A stretch of 64,000 bases of DNA from Clostridiales bacterium (lineage in GTDB: Bacteria > Bacillota > Clostridia > Oscillospirales > Oscillospiraceae). Under the pieces are notes generated by a model. It searched no databases and was not told where the DNA came from. It was given only the letters and a program-made list of their open reading frames with translations. Position 1 is the first letter of the stretch. Each line of letters begins with the position of its first letter. The DNA lies in the NCBI GenBank assembly GCA_004558025.1, contig SFEG01000002.1, forward strand, positions 1 to 64,000. The letters are read 5' to 3'. A program made the position numbers and the translations under genes. Shown in pieces: positions 35,401 through 41,250 of the stretch.

Positions 35401-35771
35401 ATACGGCCGGCCTTGAGCTCGATGAGGTTTATTTTTTCCGGTATGCTCTGTGCCATCATGATGAGGTTATCCTCATCTTCGGTGTTGAACAGAAAATCCG
35501 CGCCGACGGCACCCTCGGCAAGCGTAACGCCCGAGAGTTTTTTTACCTCGGCAAGATCGTCATCCGTAAGCCCCAGCGTAGACACAAGGCGAAAATCGTA
35601 AAAATGCGTATCGTGCGTATAGTTATTATACGTCTCCAGAAAATCCGGGCGCGAAAGGCGCAGACCGACAAACAGACCTGCCCCCAGCGCGATTATCGCG
35701 AATATCGCAATATAGCGCCCGAGGCTGCTCTGAATTTCTCTTCTTGTCAGCTTGATCAGTGATTTGTTCAT
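32475..35771 (-). CDS. FtsX/MacB-type ABC transporter permease with long coiled-coil
   Basis: An 1098-residue permease, larger than usual for the family. A membrane helix near the N-terminus is followed by an extracellular domain, then a very long helical region (about 240-540) built from near-repeats such as QYDAAKAEYDSGYAEY, ELDAAREMVSS and QLDDAKVELDKG that should form a coiled coil. FtsX-like helices follow near 575-720, then a second extracellular domain and the last three helices. The ATG at 35771 lies 4 nt after the stop of the ATPase gene; a longer reading from a TTG is unnecessary. Together with the ATPase it should export or sense envelope compounds, as do peptide-detoxifying or lipoprotein-releasing systems. 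Confidence 0.9.
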   Translation of the reverse strand: MNKSLIKLTRREIQSSLGRYIAIFAIIALGAGLFVGLRLSRPDFLETYNNYTHDTHFYDFRLVSTLGLTDDDLAEVKKLSGVTLAEGAVGADFLFNTEDEDNLIMMAQSIPEKINLIELKAGRMPEKANECLADPNMYSKDDIGSSVKLSKDNSDKTFETFAYDEYTIVGLTDSVLYINMERGSSTLGNGSVKGYIYIPMDGFSTDYYTDIYVCVDAEGYVYSDEYDESTAKYVEPLEKLMKERAVIRRDSIIDDAMSQLDDAKAQYEEGKAQYDAAKAEYDSGYAEYAKKKSDTEAELEKARKQIEDAESMMGDASVIDQKQAELNAAKAELDKGQAEYEDGLRQFNTRAALAYGAVDEQIAYYENRISEKQGDIAAQTAEIENLNAQLAEAQANGENIKARLIEGRIKTANDLISHYNADIERYNERLEAHRRKRADVDAQLEPYRQQLADAKVQLDSGYAQIAAGQAELDAAREMVSSGGAQIAAAKKQYEQGKAEAERGFAEAEEKLASGKAQLDDAKVELDKGAAELDTAEKQIKNINHADTYVLDRDTNAGYVCFESDTNVVQSVASVFPVFFFLVAALVCLTTMTRMIDDQRTQIGIMKALGYSSGAIMGKYMFYSGSATVLGCIFGIVAGSFAFPAIVWFGYGLIYNLSGLTFTMDWPLALGITAANLVVTLLVTWYCCAKELRSAPAELIRPKAPEAGKRILLERIPTVWNDMSFMQKVSARNIMRYKKRIFMMLLGIGGCTALVLTALGLNDTIQNVVTRQYDDIILYDYELTMAYDMNDEEQEIFFRDAGDNIKDATFLYRGLAEIDGGDAIKNATLTVSDGKRLYKFIDLSYNGTPIDYPGKNEAAINYNLARQLGGVEIGDEIKITTSEKKELTVTVSALFDNYVDSFVFISPDTCSEQLGKVPEYKSALANAPTGEDVSACAAAIANDVDGVRGVTLSIDTKDRMSSMMDGLLVVVAAIILCAGLLAFIVLYNLTNINISERIREIATIKVLGFYPKEAAHYVFRENLILTGAGAVFGLGLGIALHAFVMNNIKVDMMYFKPHISFLSFAVAIIITFVFALIVNAIMRRRIDNIDMAGALKSIE

Positions 35772-35775
35772 CCGT

Positions 35776-36477
35776 TTACCACTCGATATCTTCAATGGGA
35801 ATGGGGTGCTCGTTGAGCCTTACATCCGTCACAACGCCGCTTTTTACGGAAACGACTCTGTCCGCCATCGCGGTGAGCGCCTGGTTATGGGTTATGATAA
35901 CGACTGTCATGCCGTTTTTGCGGCTGCAATCCTGCAAAAGCTGAAGCACCGCCTTGCCGGTGTTATAGTCGAGCGCGCCCGTCGGCTCATCGCAGAGCAT
36001 GAGCTTCGGATTTTTGGCCAGAGCGCGCGCTATCGCAACGCGCTGCTGCTCGCCGCCCGAGAGCTGCGCCGGGAAATTCTGCGCCCTGTCGTGCAGGCCG
36101 ACAAGGTCGATTACCTCGGCAGCATCCATGGGGTCTTTGCATATCTGCGCGGCAAGCTCGACGTTTTCAATGGCCGTCAGGTTCTGCACGAGGTTATAAA
36201 ACTGAAACACAAAGCCCACGTCATAGCGGCGATATGTCGTAAGCTGTGTGGCGTTATACGACGATATCTCCTCCCCGTCGAGGGTGACTCTGCCCGAGCT
36301 CAGGCTGTCCATGCCGCCAAGAATGTTAAGAAGCGTGGTCTTGCCCGCGCCGGAGGCGCCGACGATGACACATATCTCGCCCTTTTCAATCTCAAAGGTC
36401 GCATCTTTCAGGGCTTCAATGCTCACCTCGCCCATCTGATAGGTCTTTTTCACTTTCTCAAATTCAACGTACGCCAT
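35776..36477 (-). CDS. ABC transporter ATP-binding protein (MacB/LolD type)
   Basis: A 233-residue ATPase partner of the FtsX-type permease. Walker A is [13 protein letters not shown] (about 39-51), the Q-loop FVFQFYNLV near 88, the signature [15 protein letters not shown] (about 138-152), Walker [13 protein letters not shown] and the switch histidine in VIITHNQAL. The order and spacing fit the LolD/MacB/SalX class. It precedes the permease by 4 nt, so the pair is one transcript from the promoter at 36510-36538. No two-component system sits beside it, unlike bacitracin-type modules. Confidence 0.94.
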   Translation of the reverse strand: MAYVEFEKVKKTYQMGEVSIEALKDATFEIEKGEICVIVGASGAGKTTLLNILGGMDSLSSGRVTLDGEEISSYNATQLTTYRRYDVGFVFQFYNLVQNLTAIENVELAAQICKDPMDAAEVIDLVGLHDRAQNFPAQLSGGEQQRVAIARALAKNPKLMLCDEPTGALDYNTGKAVLQLLQDCSRKNGMTVVIITHNQALTAMADRVVSVKSGVVTDVRLNEHPIPIEDIEW

Positions 36478-36509
36478 AGCCTGCCCGCCTTACTATATTT
36501 AATAAATAT

Positions 36510-36538
36510 ATTATACTAAATATCTATACTGATTGCAA
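36510..36538 (-). promoter_or_regulatory. Promoter of the ABC exporter operon
   Basis: TTGCAA, 17 bp, TATAAT on the minus strand, about 32 nt before the ATG. Confidence 0.75.
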
Positions 36539-36540
36539 TG

Positions 36541-36567
36541 AAAAAACCGTGGTTTCCCACGGTTTTT
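36541..36567 (-). terminator. Intrinsic terminator of the SLH lipase gene
   Basis: ACCGTGG / CCACGGT with flanking A and T runs, 18 nt past the lipase stop codon. It sits right next to the exporter promoter. Confidence 0.88.
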
Positions 36568-36584
36568 ACTTTTTATTCAATTTA

Positions 36585-38477
36585 TCAGATAAGGCTCAAT
36601 ACCTTGCAGGCCTGCTCACGGGTAGCGAATGCTGCCGGATAGTAGCTGTAGCTTCCGTCGGCATTCTGTGCACCGCTGATTATGCCTGCACGCTGGAGCG
36701 CGGCAACGCTCGGCGCGGCATAGTCGGAGATCTGAGCACTGTCTGTGAAGGTCACGGCAGGTACATCCTCGGAAAGCTTTATTCCGGCATACTCCGCATA
36801 GCGGCAGAGTATCGTGGCCATCTGCTCACGGGTGATGTTATCATCGGGCAGGAAGGTCGTTGCGTTTACGCCCTTGACAATGCCGTTATTTGCGGCCCAT
36901 TCAATGTACGGCGCGGCATAGCTCTTATCGCTGACGTCGGTAAAGCGGCACTTTGTGTATGCGCTCGTGTCAACGCCGTCAAGACAGGCGATCATTTTGA
37001 CAAACTGCGCTCGCGTTAGGTTTCCTTCGGGCTTGAAGGTGCCGTCGGGGTTGCCGTTTACGATGCCGAGCTGATACATCTTGAGGATGTAGTCATACGA
37101 CCAGCGGTCGCGGGCAACGTCGGTAAACGGCAGGGTGGTTTCGTTTATGGGATCGTCCGCTGTGCTTCCGCCCTTGCCGTAGGTGCTCGTTACGCGATTT
37201 ATGAGCTCCATATACAGATGGCGGGTGTTTGAAACGGTGTTTGACAGTATGCCGCCGACTATGCTCAGATGGTCATACGGCTGCGTGGGCAGGACGTTCC
37301 ATATGCCTTTGGCATAGTCCTGCTTATTGTATCCGTCGCAAACGACGAAGGCCTGAGAGCCGTCGGATTTTACGCACTTGAGATCGCTGTTTACGGGATA
37401 CAGGCCGGACACGACGTTTACCATGCCGTCGTTGGGAAGCCATGTCTTGTCGATATAAACGCCGCCGGCGGTGTACTTATCATAGTACTTGCCCATCATT
37501 GCCGCAAAGGGCTTCATGAGTATGAACATATTCGCGTTGGGGATCTCGTTATCGCTCACGGCGCTCGGATGCGTCGCGTCGCCGCAGACGGAGAAGTAAT
37601 ATACATTATCCTGCATCTCGATTCCGTCGTTTATCTTCAGCGCGTTATCGATGGTGAGGTCATAGATCGCATTGTCGTTATGGCTCATGAAATCGCTGCT
37701 GTTTAAAACGCGGATGAGATACTGAAGGTCAGTCTCATCGGATTTGCGGTAGACGCCGAAATGCTCAAGCTGGAGATCGTACACGCCCTTGAGCTTGGTA
37801 AAGCCAAGGGAGGCTCCCACGTTATATATGAAGTCAGTGACGACCTTGGTGGAGATATCACAGGTCTCGATAAAGGTCGTTCCGTTGTGCGGAGCCGCAA
37901 CAGCCGTGAGCGAATAGACCCAATCGCCCTTGTCGCCTTCAAACAGCGGGGAGACCTTGGTTCCCGCGGCCTTTGCCGCCGCGACCTCCTCCGCGCTGCC
38001 GTTTGCAAGCAGTTCAAGGAACAGGCGCGTCGTTGCACCGCCGAAGCTGTGTCCGATGAGGTTTATCTTCTTCTGCGCACTCCAGCCCTCGAACAGGGGC
38101 TTATCATAAGTTATGCCGTAGCGATCATGTCCCTTGGCGGCAGAGTGCGCGGCACCGTAATCGACCGTCGTGCCGGTGAGCTGAGCGTAAAGTTCGCAGG
38201 CTCTGTCCCACGCGCCGGAGAGCGGCCCGACCTGAGCGGCGTAGCTCTCATAGCCCTTAGTCGTCAGGTATTTCATGAGATTGCCGGTCGTCATGCCCCA
38301 ATACGGCATGATCGGATCGAGCATCGACCTGTCGCCCCAGCCCATGAGGCCGTGGACGAACACGAAGGGATAGTCATCCTCCGGGTTTGCCTTCTCTGCC
38401 GAAGCCGCGACGGGCATGAGGCTGCAAAGCAGCAGCACCGCGAGCATCAGACTGAGAAGTCTTTTTGATTTTTTCAT
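36585..38477 (-). CDS. Secreted alpha/beta-hydrolase lipase with three SLH domains
   Basis: A 630-residue cell-surface lipase or esterase. A signal peptide (about 1-27, ending PVAASA) leads to an alpha/beta hydrolase: VFVHGLMGWGD supplies the oxyanion loop and NLIGHSFGGAT the nucleophile (Ser144), as in the triacylglycerol lipase/LipA group. Three SLH repeats close the protein (FTDVARDRWSYDY, FTDVSDKSYAAPY and FTDSAQISDYAAP), anchoring it to wall polysaccharide. The ATG at 38477 follows GAGGAGGAGAG; a reading starting 15 nt earlier would use the ribosome site as codons. Paralogous in design to the SGNH-SLH protein at 20315. Confidence 0.9.
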   Translation of the reverse strand: MKKSKRLLSLMLAVLLLCSLMPVAASAEKANPEDDYPFVFVHGLMGWGDRSMLDPIMPYWGMTTGNLMKYLTTKGYESYAAQVGPLSGAWDRACELYAQLTGTTVDYGAAHSAAKGHDRYGITYDKPLFEGWSAQKKINLIGHSFGGATTRLFLELLANGSAEEVAAAKAAGTKVSPLFEGDKGDWVYSLTAVAAPHNGTTFIETCDISTKVVTDFIYNVGASLGFTKLKGVYDLQLEHFGVYRKSDETDLQYLIRVLNSSDFMSHNDNAIYDLTIDNALKINDGIEMQDNVYYFSVCGDATHPSAVSDNEIPNANMFILMKPFAAMMGKYYDKYTAGGVYIDKTWLPNDGMVNVVSGLYPVNSDLKCVKSDGSQAFVVCDGYNKQDYAKGIWNVLPTQPYDHLSIVGGILSNTVSNTRHLYMELINRVTSTYGKGGSTADDPINETTLPFTDVARDRWSYDYILKMYQLGIVNGNPDGTFKPEGNLTRAQFVKMIACLDGVDTSAYTKCRFTDVSDKSYAAPYIEWAANNGIVKGVNATTFLPDDNITREQMATILCRYAEYAGIKLSEDVPAVTFTDSAQISDYAAPSVAALQRAGIISGAQNADGSYSYYPAAFATREQACKVLSLI

Positions 38478-38531
38478 TTCTCTCCTCCTCATTTAAGAAT
38501 ATTCCGTATGGTGTATAAATATTTTATGTTA

Positions 38532-38560
38532 ATATTACCATATTACAAGGTTAAGGTCAA
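38532..38560 (-). promoter_or_regulatory. Promoter of the SLH lipase gene
   Basis: TTGACC, 17 bp, TAATAT on the minus strand, 55 nt before the ATG. Confidence 0.7.
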
Positions 38561-38574
38561 TTATTTATTAGCTC

Positions 38575-38603
38575 TTGCATATTTTTAAGCTATGGTGTAA
38601 AAT
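38575..38603 (+). promoter_or_regulatory. Promoter of tRNA-Gly
   Basis: TTGCAT, 17 bp, TAAAAT, placing the start of transcription a few bases before the tRNA 5' end at 38615. Confidence 0.75.
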
Positions 38604-38614
38604 ATACTTCAAAT

Positions 38615-38688
38615 GCGGATGTCGTCTAATGGCAGGGCCCCAGCTTCCCAAGCTGGCGACGCGGGTTCGATTCCCGTCATCCGCTCCA
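38615..38688 (+). tRNA. tRNA-Gly (anticodon CCC), CCA encoded
   Basis: Full cloverleaf: acceptor GCGGATG / CATCCGC pairs perfectly, the anticodon stem CCAGC / GCTGG holds the loop TTCCCAA, and the T arm holds TTCGATT. Discriminator T is followed by CCA at 38686-38688. It reads GGG codons. A promoter and terminator flank it closely. Confidence 0.96.
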
Positions 38689-38690
38689 TC

Positions 38691-38728
38691 AAAAAACCGG
38701 CTGCTTCAAACGAGGCAGTCGGTTTTTT
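38691..38728. terminator. Bidirectional terminator after tRNA-Gly and the alpha/beta hydrolase
   Basis: AAAAAACCGGCTGC / GCAGTCGGTTTTTT with an 8-10 nt loop. The minus-strand arm also encodes the last residues of the hydrolase (stop at 38706). A near copy lies at 39695-39733. Confidence 0.88.
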
Positions 38729-39620
38729 CGCAGTCATTTATAAATTTCGAAACAGCTTCTTTAATTTCCTCTCCATGACCCTCCAGCAGGTGTCCGCCGC
38801 TTTCAAAGGAAATAAAGCTGCAATTTGGGATTCTTTTGACAGCTTTTTCGGTATCAGAATAGCTTACCAATTTATCGTCCTTTGCCTGAAAGACCAATGT
38901 CGGCACCTTCAGATCTTCAACATGATAATCGTCATAATTTTTTGCCATATCAAGATTTGTCACGGAGGCATCCAATACCACGCCGGTCTTTCTCTCGCTT
39001 ACGGGAAGCATACCGTAGATAGTAGACGGCTCCATTCCCATGATCGGTTCAAACATCGGGCTCATAATAAATATTGTGAGGTCATTACACAAAAATGCCG
39101 GCGGTCCCGCATATTCGGGATATTTCTCCGGCTTTTCCGTAAAAGGCATTGCCGAGCAGTATAAGATAAGTCCCTTTGTGCGCTCCGGATGATCCAAAGC
39201 AAAGCGAAAAGCAGCGCTTCCCCCTGCCGATGTCGCCAAAAGATATGCCTTGTCAACGCCCAATTTATCCAGCAGCTCCACATACGCCGCCGTCTGCTCG
39301 GCGGGCGTTCCGTCACCCAAAACATCGCTGCCTAAATATCCGAACCGTGACGGTGCGATGATCCTGTAATCAGAGTTAAAATCCTTGCAGGTATCGTATG
39401 CCTGGTCATAGCCGCCAAATATCCCGTGTACAGACAAGATCACCTCGCCTTTGCCGGTGTCGACATAGCTCATTTTTCCATAGCTCAGATCAACCGTTTC
39501 CGCTCCATAAACAGCAAGCCGCTCTTTGCTTTCCTTAACGGCAGTATTACAGCGCACTATTTGAATGATAAGATATGCCGCAAATAAAAGCAGAATACCG
39601 CCCACGATATATATCCACAT
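38706..39620 (-). CDS. Membrane-anchored alpha/beta hydrolase
   Basis: A 304-residue hydrolase. An N-terminal membrane helix (about 3-21, YIVGGILLLFAAYLIIQIV) is followed by an alpha/beta hydrolase fold: SVHGIFGGYDQ (oxyanion loop, about 63-73), the nucleophile elbow ATSAGGS with a candidate serine near 130, and the late GGHLLEGH with the histidine. The elbow is TSAGG rather than GxSxG, as in some YqiA/BioH-like relatives. It is less G+C-rich in its third positions than its neighbours. Its last codons lie inside the terminator at 38691-38728. Near-identical terminators flank the gene, which may reflect insertion by recombination. Substrate unknown. Confidence 0.85.
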   Translation of the reverse strand: MWIYIVGGILLLFAAYLIIQIVRCNTAVKESKERLAVYGAETVDLSYGKMSYVDTGKGEVILSVHGIFGGYDQAYDTCKDFNSDYRIIAPSRFGYLGSDVLGDGTPAEQTAAYVELLDKLGVDKAYLLATSAGGSAAFRFALDHPERTKGLILYCSAMPFTEKPEKYPEYAGPPAFLCNDLTIFIMSPMFEPIMGMEPSTIYGMLPVSERKTGVVLDASVTNLDMAKNYDDYHVEDLKVPTLVFQAKDDKLVSYSDTEKAVKRIPNCSFISFESGGHLLEGHGEEIKEAVSKFINDCEKTDCLV

Positions 39621-39694
39621 CTGTTTTTGCCCTGCCCCTCTTTATCGTGTTTTTATAATTATATCATTAAAAGCGGCGCATTTAAAGCTCTCCG

Positions 39695-39733
39695 TGAAAA
39701 ACCGGCTGCTTCGAGCGAGGCAGTCGGTTTTGG
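39695..39733 (-). terminator. Terminator of the MerR gene, near copy of 38691-38728
   Basis: Shares AACCGGCTGCTTC and CGAGGCAGTCGGTTTT with the terminator 1 kb away. On the minus strand the stem is followed by TTTTTC, 10 nt past the merR stop. Confidence 0.8.
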
Positions 39734-39742
39734 CTTATTTAC

Positions 39743-40558
39743 TTACTTTTTTCTCACGGGATAGCAGACCTCGGTGACAAGCTCGTTGGGGTCGTTCGTT
39801 TCCGCGGGGCTTATATGATAGATATTGAACATCGCACCCGCGAACTCATAGCCGTTTCCGTTTATCCACTCGATGACCGCGGCGTAGACATCGTTTATGA
39901 GCTCGTAGCTGCCCTTGAATACGCAGCTTGCGACGGTGACCTCGGGCAGGGTCTTGAATCTGACGTGCTCCGTGTCCTTATATTCACCCTTCACGGTTTT
40001 GGATATCTCGACCTCAACGTCGCACTCCTTATATTCTCCGTCGAGGAAGCAGGCCGCGCACAGGCAGGGATTGGCCGGGATAAGGTTCATGCCGGCAGTC
40101 TCGCCGCACAGGGTCGCCCACATTGTGCCCTCGTCTTCGTAGCGGGGAATAACTGCGTGAACGGTCGCGGCATAGCGCTCGGGGATGTTCTTAACAGTGA
40201 CATTGTAGCTCATTTTGTCTTCCTTTCTCAGCCGCTTTCGGGCTGTGTCCAAAAGTCTGAGCCTGCGCGCCATATCGTCGGCCTGAGCTCTCAGCTCGCG
40301 CTCTCGCTCGGCAAAGTACTCTGAAAGTCTTGCCTTATCGTCGTACACCTCAAGTATCTTCACTATATCGGCAAGGGCAAAGCCCATATCCTTGAGCGCC
40401 GTTATACGGCAGACCGTGGGCAGCTGATCCTCGCGGTAATAGCGATAATCGGTGAAGCGGTCGATCTCGGCGGGCTTTAAAAGCCCTATCTCATCATAGT
40501 GGCGCAGCATTCTTAAGCTGACTCTGGACAGTTTTGAAAATTCACCTATTCTAAGCAT
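39743..40558 (-). CDS. MerR-family regulator with GyrI-like effector domain
   Basis: A 271-residue multidrug-type MerR protein. The winged helix is MLRIGEFSKLSRVSLRMLRH with YDEIGLLKP (residues 1-29), then the long dimer helix (about 75-120) and a GyrI-like ligand domain from about 120 (YNVTVKNIPERYAATVHAVI). The layout matches BmrR/TipA-like sensors of cationic or bulky ligands. GGAGG lies 5 nt before the ATG at 40558; a longer reading upstream would run through the promoter. The gene's own promoter has the 19-bp spacer that MerR proteins act on, so it is likely autoregulated. No efflux gene is beside it. Confidence 0.9.
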   Translation of the reverse strand: MLRIGEFSKLSRVSLRMLRHYDEIGLLKPAEIDRFTDYRYYREDQLPTVCRITALKDMGFALADIVKILEVYDDKARLSEYFAERERELRAQADDMARRLRLLDTARKRLRKEDKMSYNVTVKNIPERYAATVHAVIPRYEDEGTMWATLCGETAGMNLIPANPCLCAACFLDGEYKECDVEVEISKTVKGEYKDTEHVRFKTLPEVTVASCVFKGSYELINDVYAAVIEWINGNGYEFAGAMFNIYHISPAETNDPNELVTEVCYPVRKK

Positions 40559-40586
40559 TTTGTCCTCCGGATCCGTTGGTATTAAG

Positions 40587-40617
40587 ATAATACTGTCTGC
40601 CACAGTGTGAGAGTCAA
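40587..40617 (-). promoter_or_regulatory. MerR-type promoter with 19-bp spacer and internal dyad
   Basis: TTGACT, 19 bp, TATTAT on the minus strand. The spacer holds a partial dyad centred on CACTGTG (ACT-TC-CAC ... GTG-GA-AGT), as in promoters untwisted by MerR-family activators. Confidence 0.75.
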
Positions 40618-40629
40618 TAGCCAGAGCAA

Positions 40630-40657
40630 AAAAATTCTCCGCCGGGCGGCGGAGAAT
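40630..40657 (-). terminator. Intrinsic terminator of the coiled-coil protein gene
   Basis: ATTCTCCGCC / GGCGGAGAAT with a GGGC loop, followed on the minus strand by TTTTTTT, 8 nt past the stop. Confidence 0.9.
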
Positions 40658-40664
40658 TGAATTA

Positions 40665-41123
40665 TTATTCTTTTACGGGAACGCTGAATATGCCGGACTC
40701 GACAAGCTCCTGAAGTCCCTTGTGCGACTCGTACATGACGAGAAGCCTGCTCTCGATGACCGCCCACTTTTCCTCGATCTCGGCATCTGCAGCGGCAAGG
40801 CGCTTACTCGCGACCGCCTCGGCCTCGGCGAGTATCTGATCGGCCTGCTTCTGAACGTCGGCAAAGGCAGCCTCTGCCTCCTCATCGCGCCTTTTCATAT
40901 TTTCAAGATATGTGTCGACCGTGAGCTGTGCGGCTTCAAACAGGCCGCTGACCTTTGCCGCAGCCTCGGCAAGGCTTCCGCTCTCGCTTACCTTTATCTC
41001 ATATCCGTTGAGCTTTGCCTGAAGCTCATAAACCTGAGATTTGAGCTTTTCTATCTCCTGCTCCTGATCGTGCATGACCATTATCATTTCATTCTTTGAA
41101 AGATTCATCGATTCGTTTCTCAT
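40665..41123 (-). CDS. Soluble coiled-coil protein of unknown function
   Basis: A 152-residue protein made almost wholly of charged heptads: residues about 12-45 (NEMIMVMHDQEQEIEKLKSQ onward) and 65-140 (EEAEAAFADVQKQADQILAE onward) should form coiled coils, joined by a glycine/serine turn near 47. There is no signal peptide or membrane helix. The plan recalls DivIVA/GpsB-like or chromosome-associated proteins, but the DivIVA N-terminal signature is not evident, so I leave it unassigned. GGAG lies 7 nt before the ATG. It has its own promoter and terminator. Confidence 0.75.
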   Translation of the reverse strand: MRNESMNLSKNEMIMVMHDQEQEIEKLKSQVYELQAKLNGYEIKVSESGSLAEAAAKVSGLFEAAQLTVDTYLENMKRRDEEAEAAFADVQKQADQILAEAEAVASKRLAAADAEIEEKWAVIESRLLVMYESHKGLQELVESGIFSVPVKE

Positions 41124-41157
41124 GGTTCTGCTCCTTAGTCACCAAAATGTAATCTAT

Positions 41158-41186
41158 ATAATATCATCCCGCAGGGCATATTTCAA
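41158..41186 (-). promoter_or_regulatory. Promoter of the coiled-coil protein gene
   Basis: TTGAAA, 17 bp, TATTAT on the minus strand, 35 nt before the ATG. Confidence 0.65.
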
Positions 41187-41205
41187 CATGATTTTCAATT
41201 TCGAC

Positions 41206-41232
41206 AAAAAGGCGCGGTGAAACCGCGCCTTT
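41206..41232 (-). terminator. Intrinsic terminator of the cysteine-rich SLH protein gene
   Basis: GGCGCGG / CCGCGCC with a 5-nt loop and TTTTT on the minus strand, 19 nt past the stop. Confidence 0.9.
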
Positions 41233-41250
41233 AGGTTTTATTGTCGATCG

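Noticed and set aside
39670..39685. AGCGGCGCATTTA at the MerR/hydrolase gap as a third repeat copy
   Set aside because: Only 13 bases match the end of copy 2; the inverted partner, hairpin and spacer are absent.
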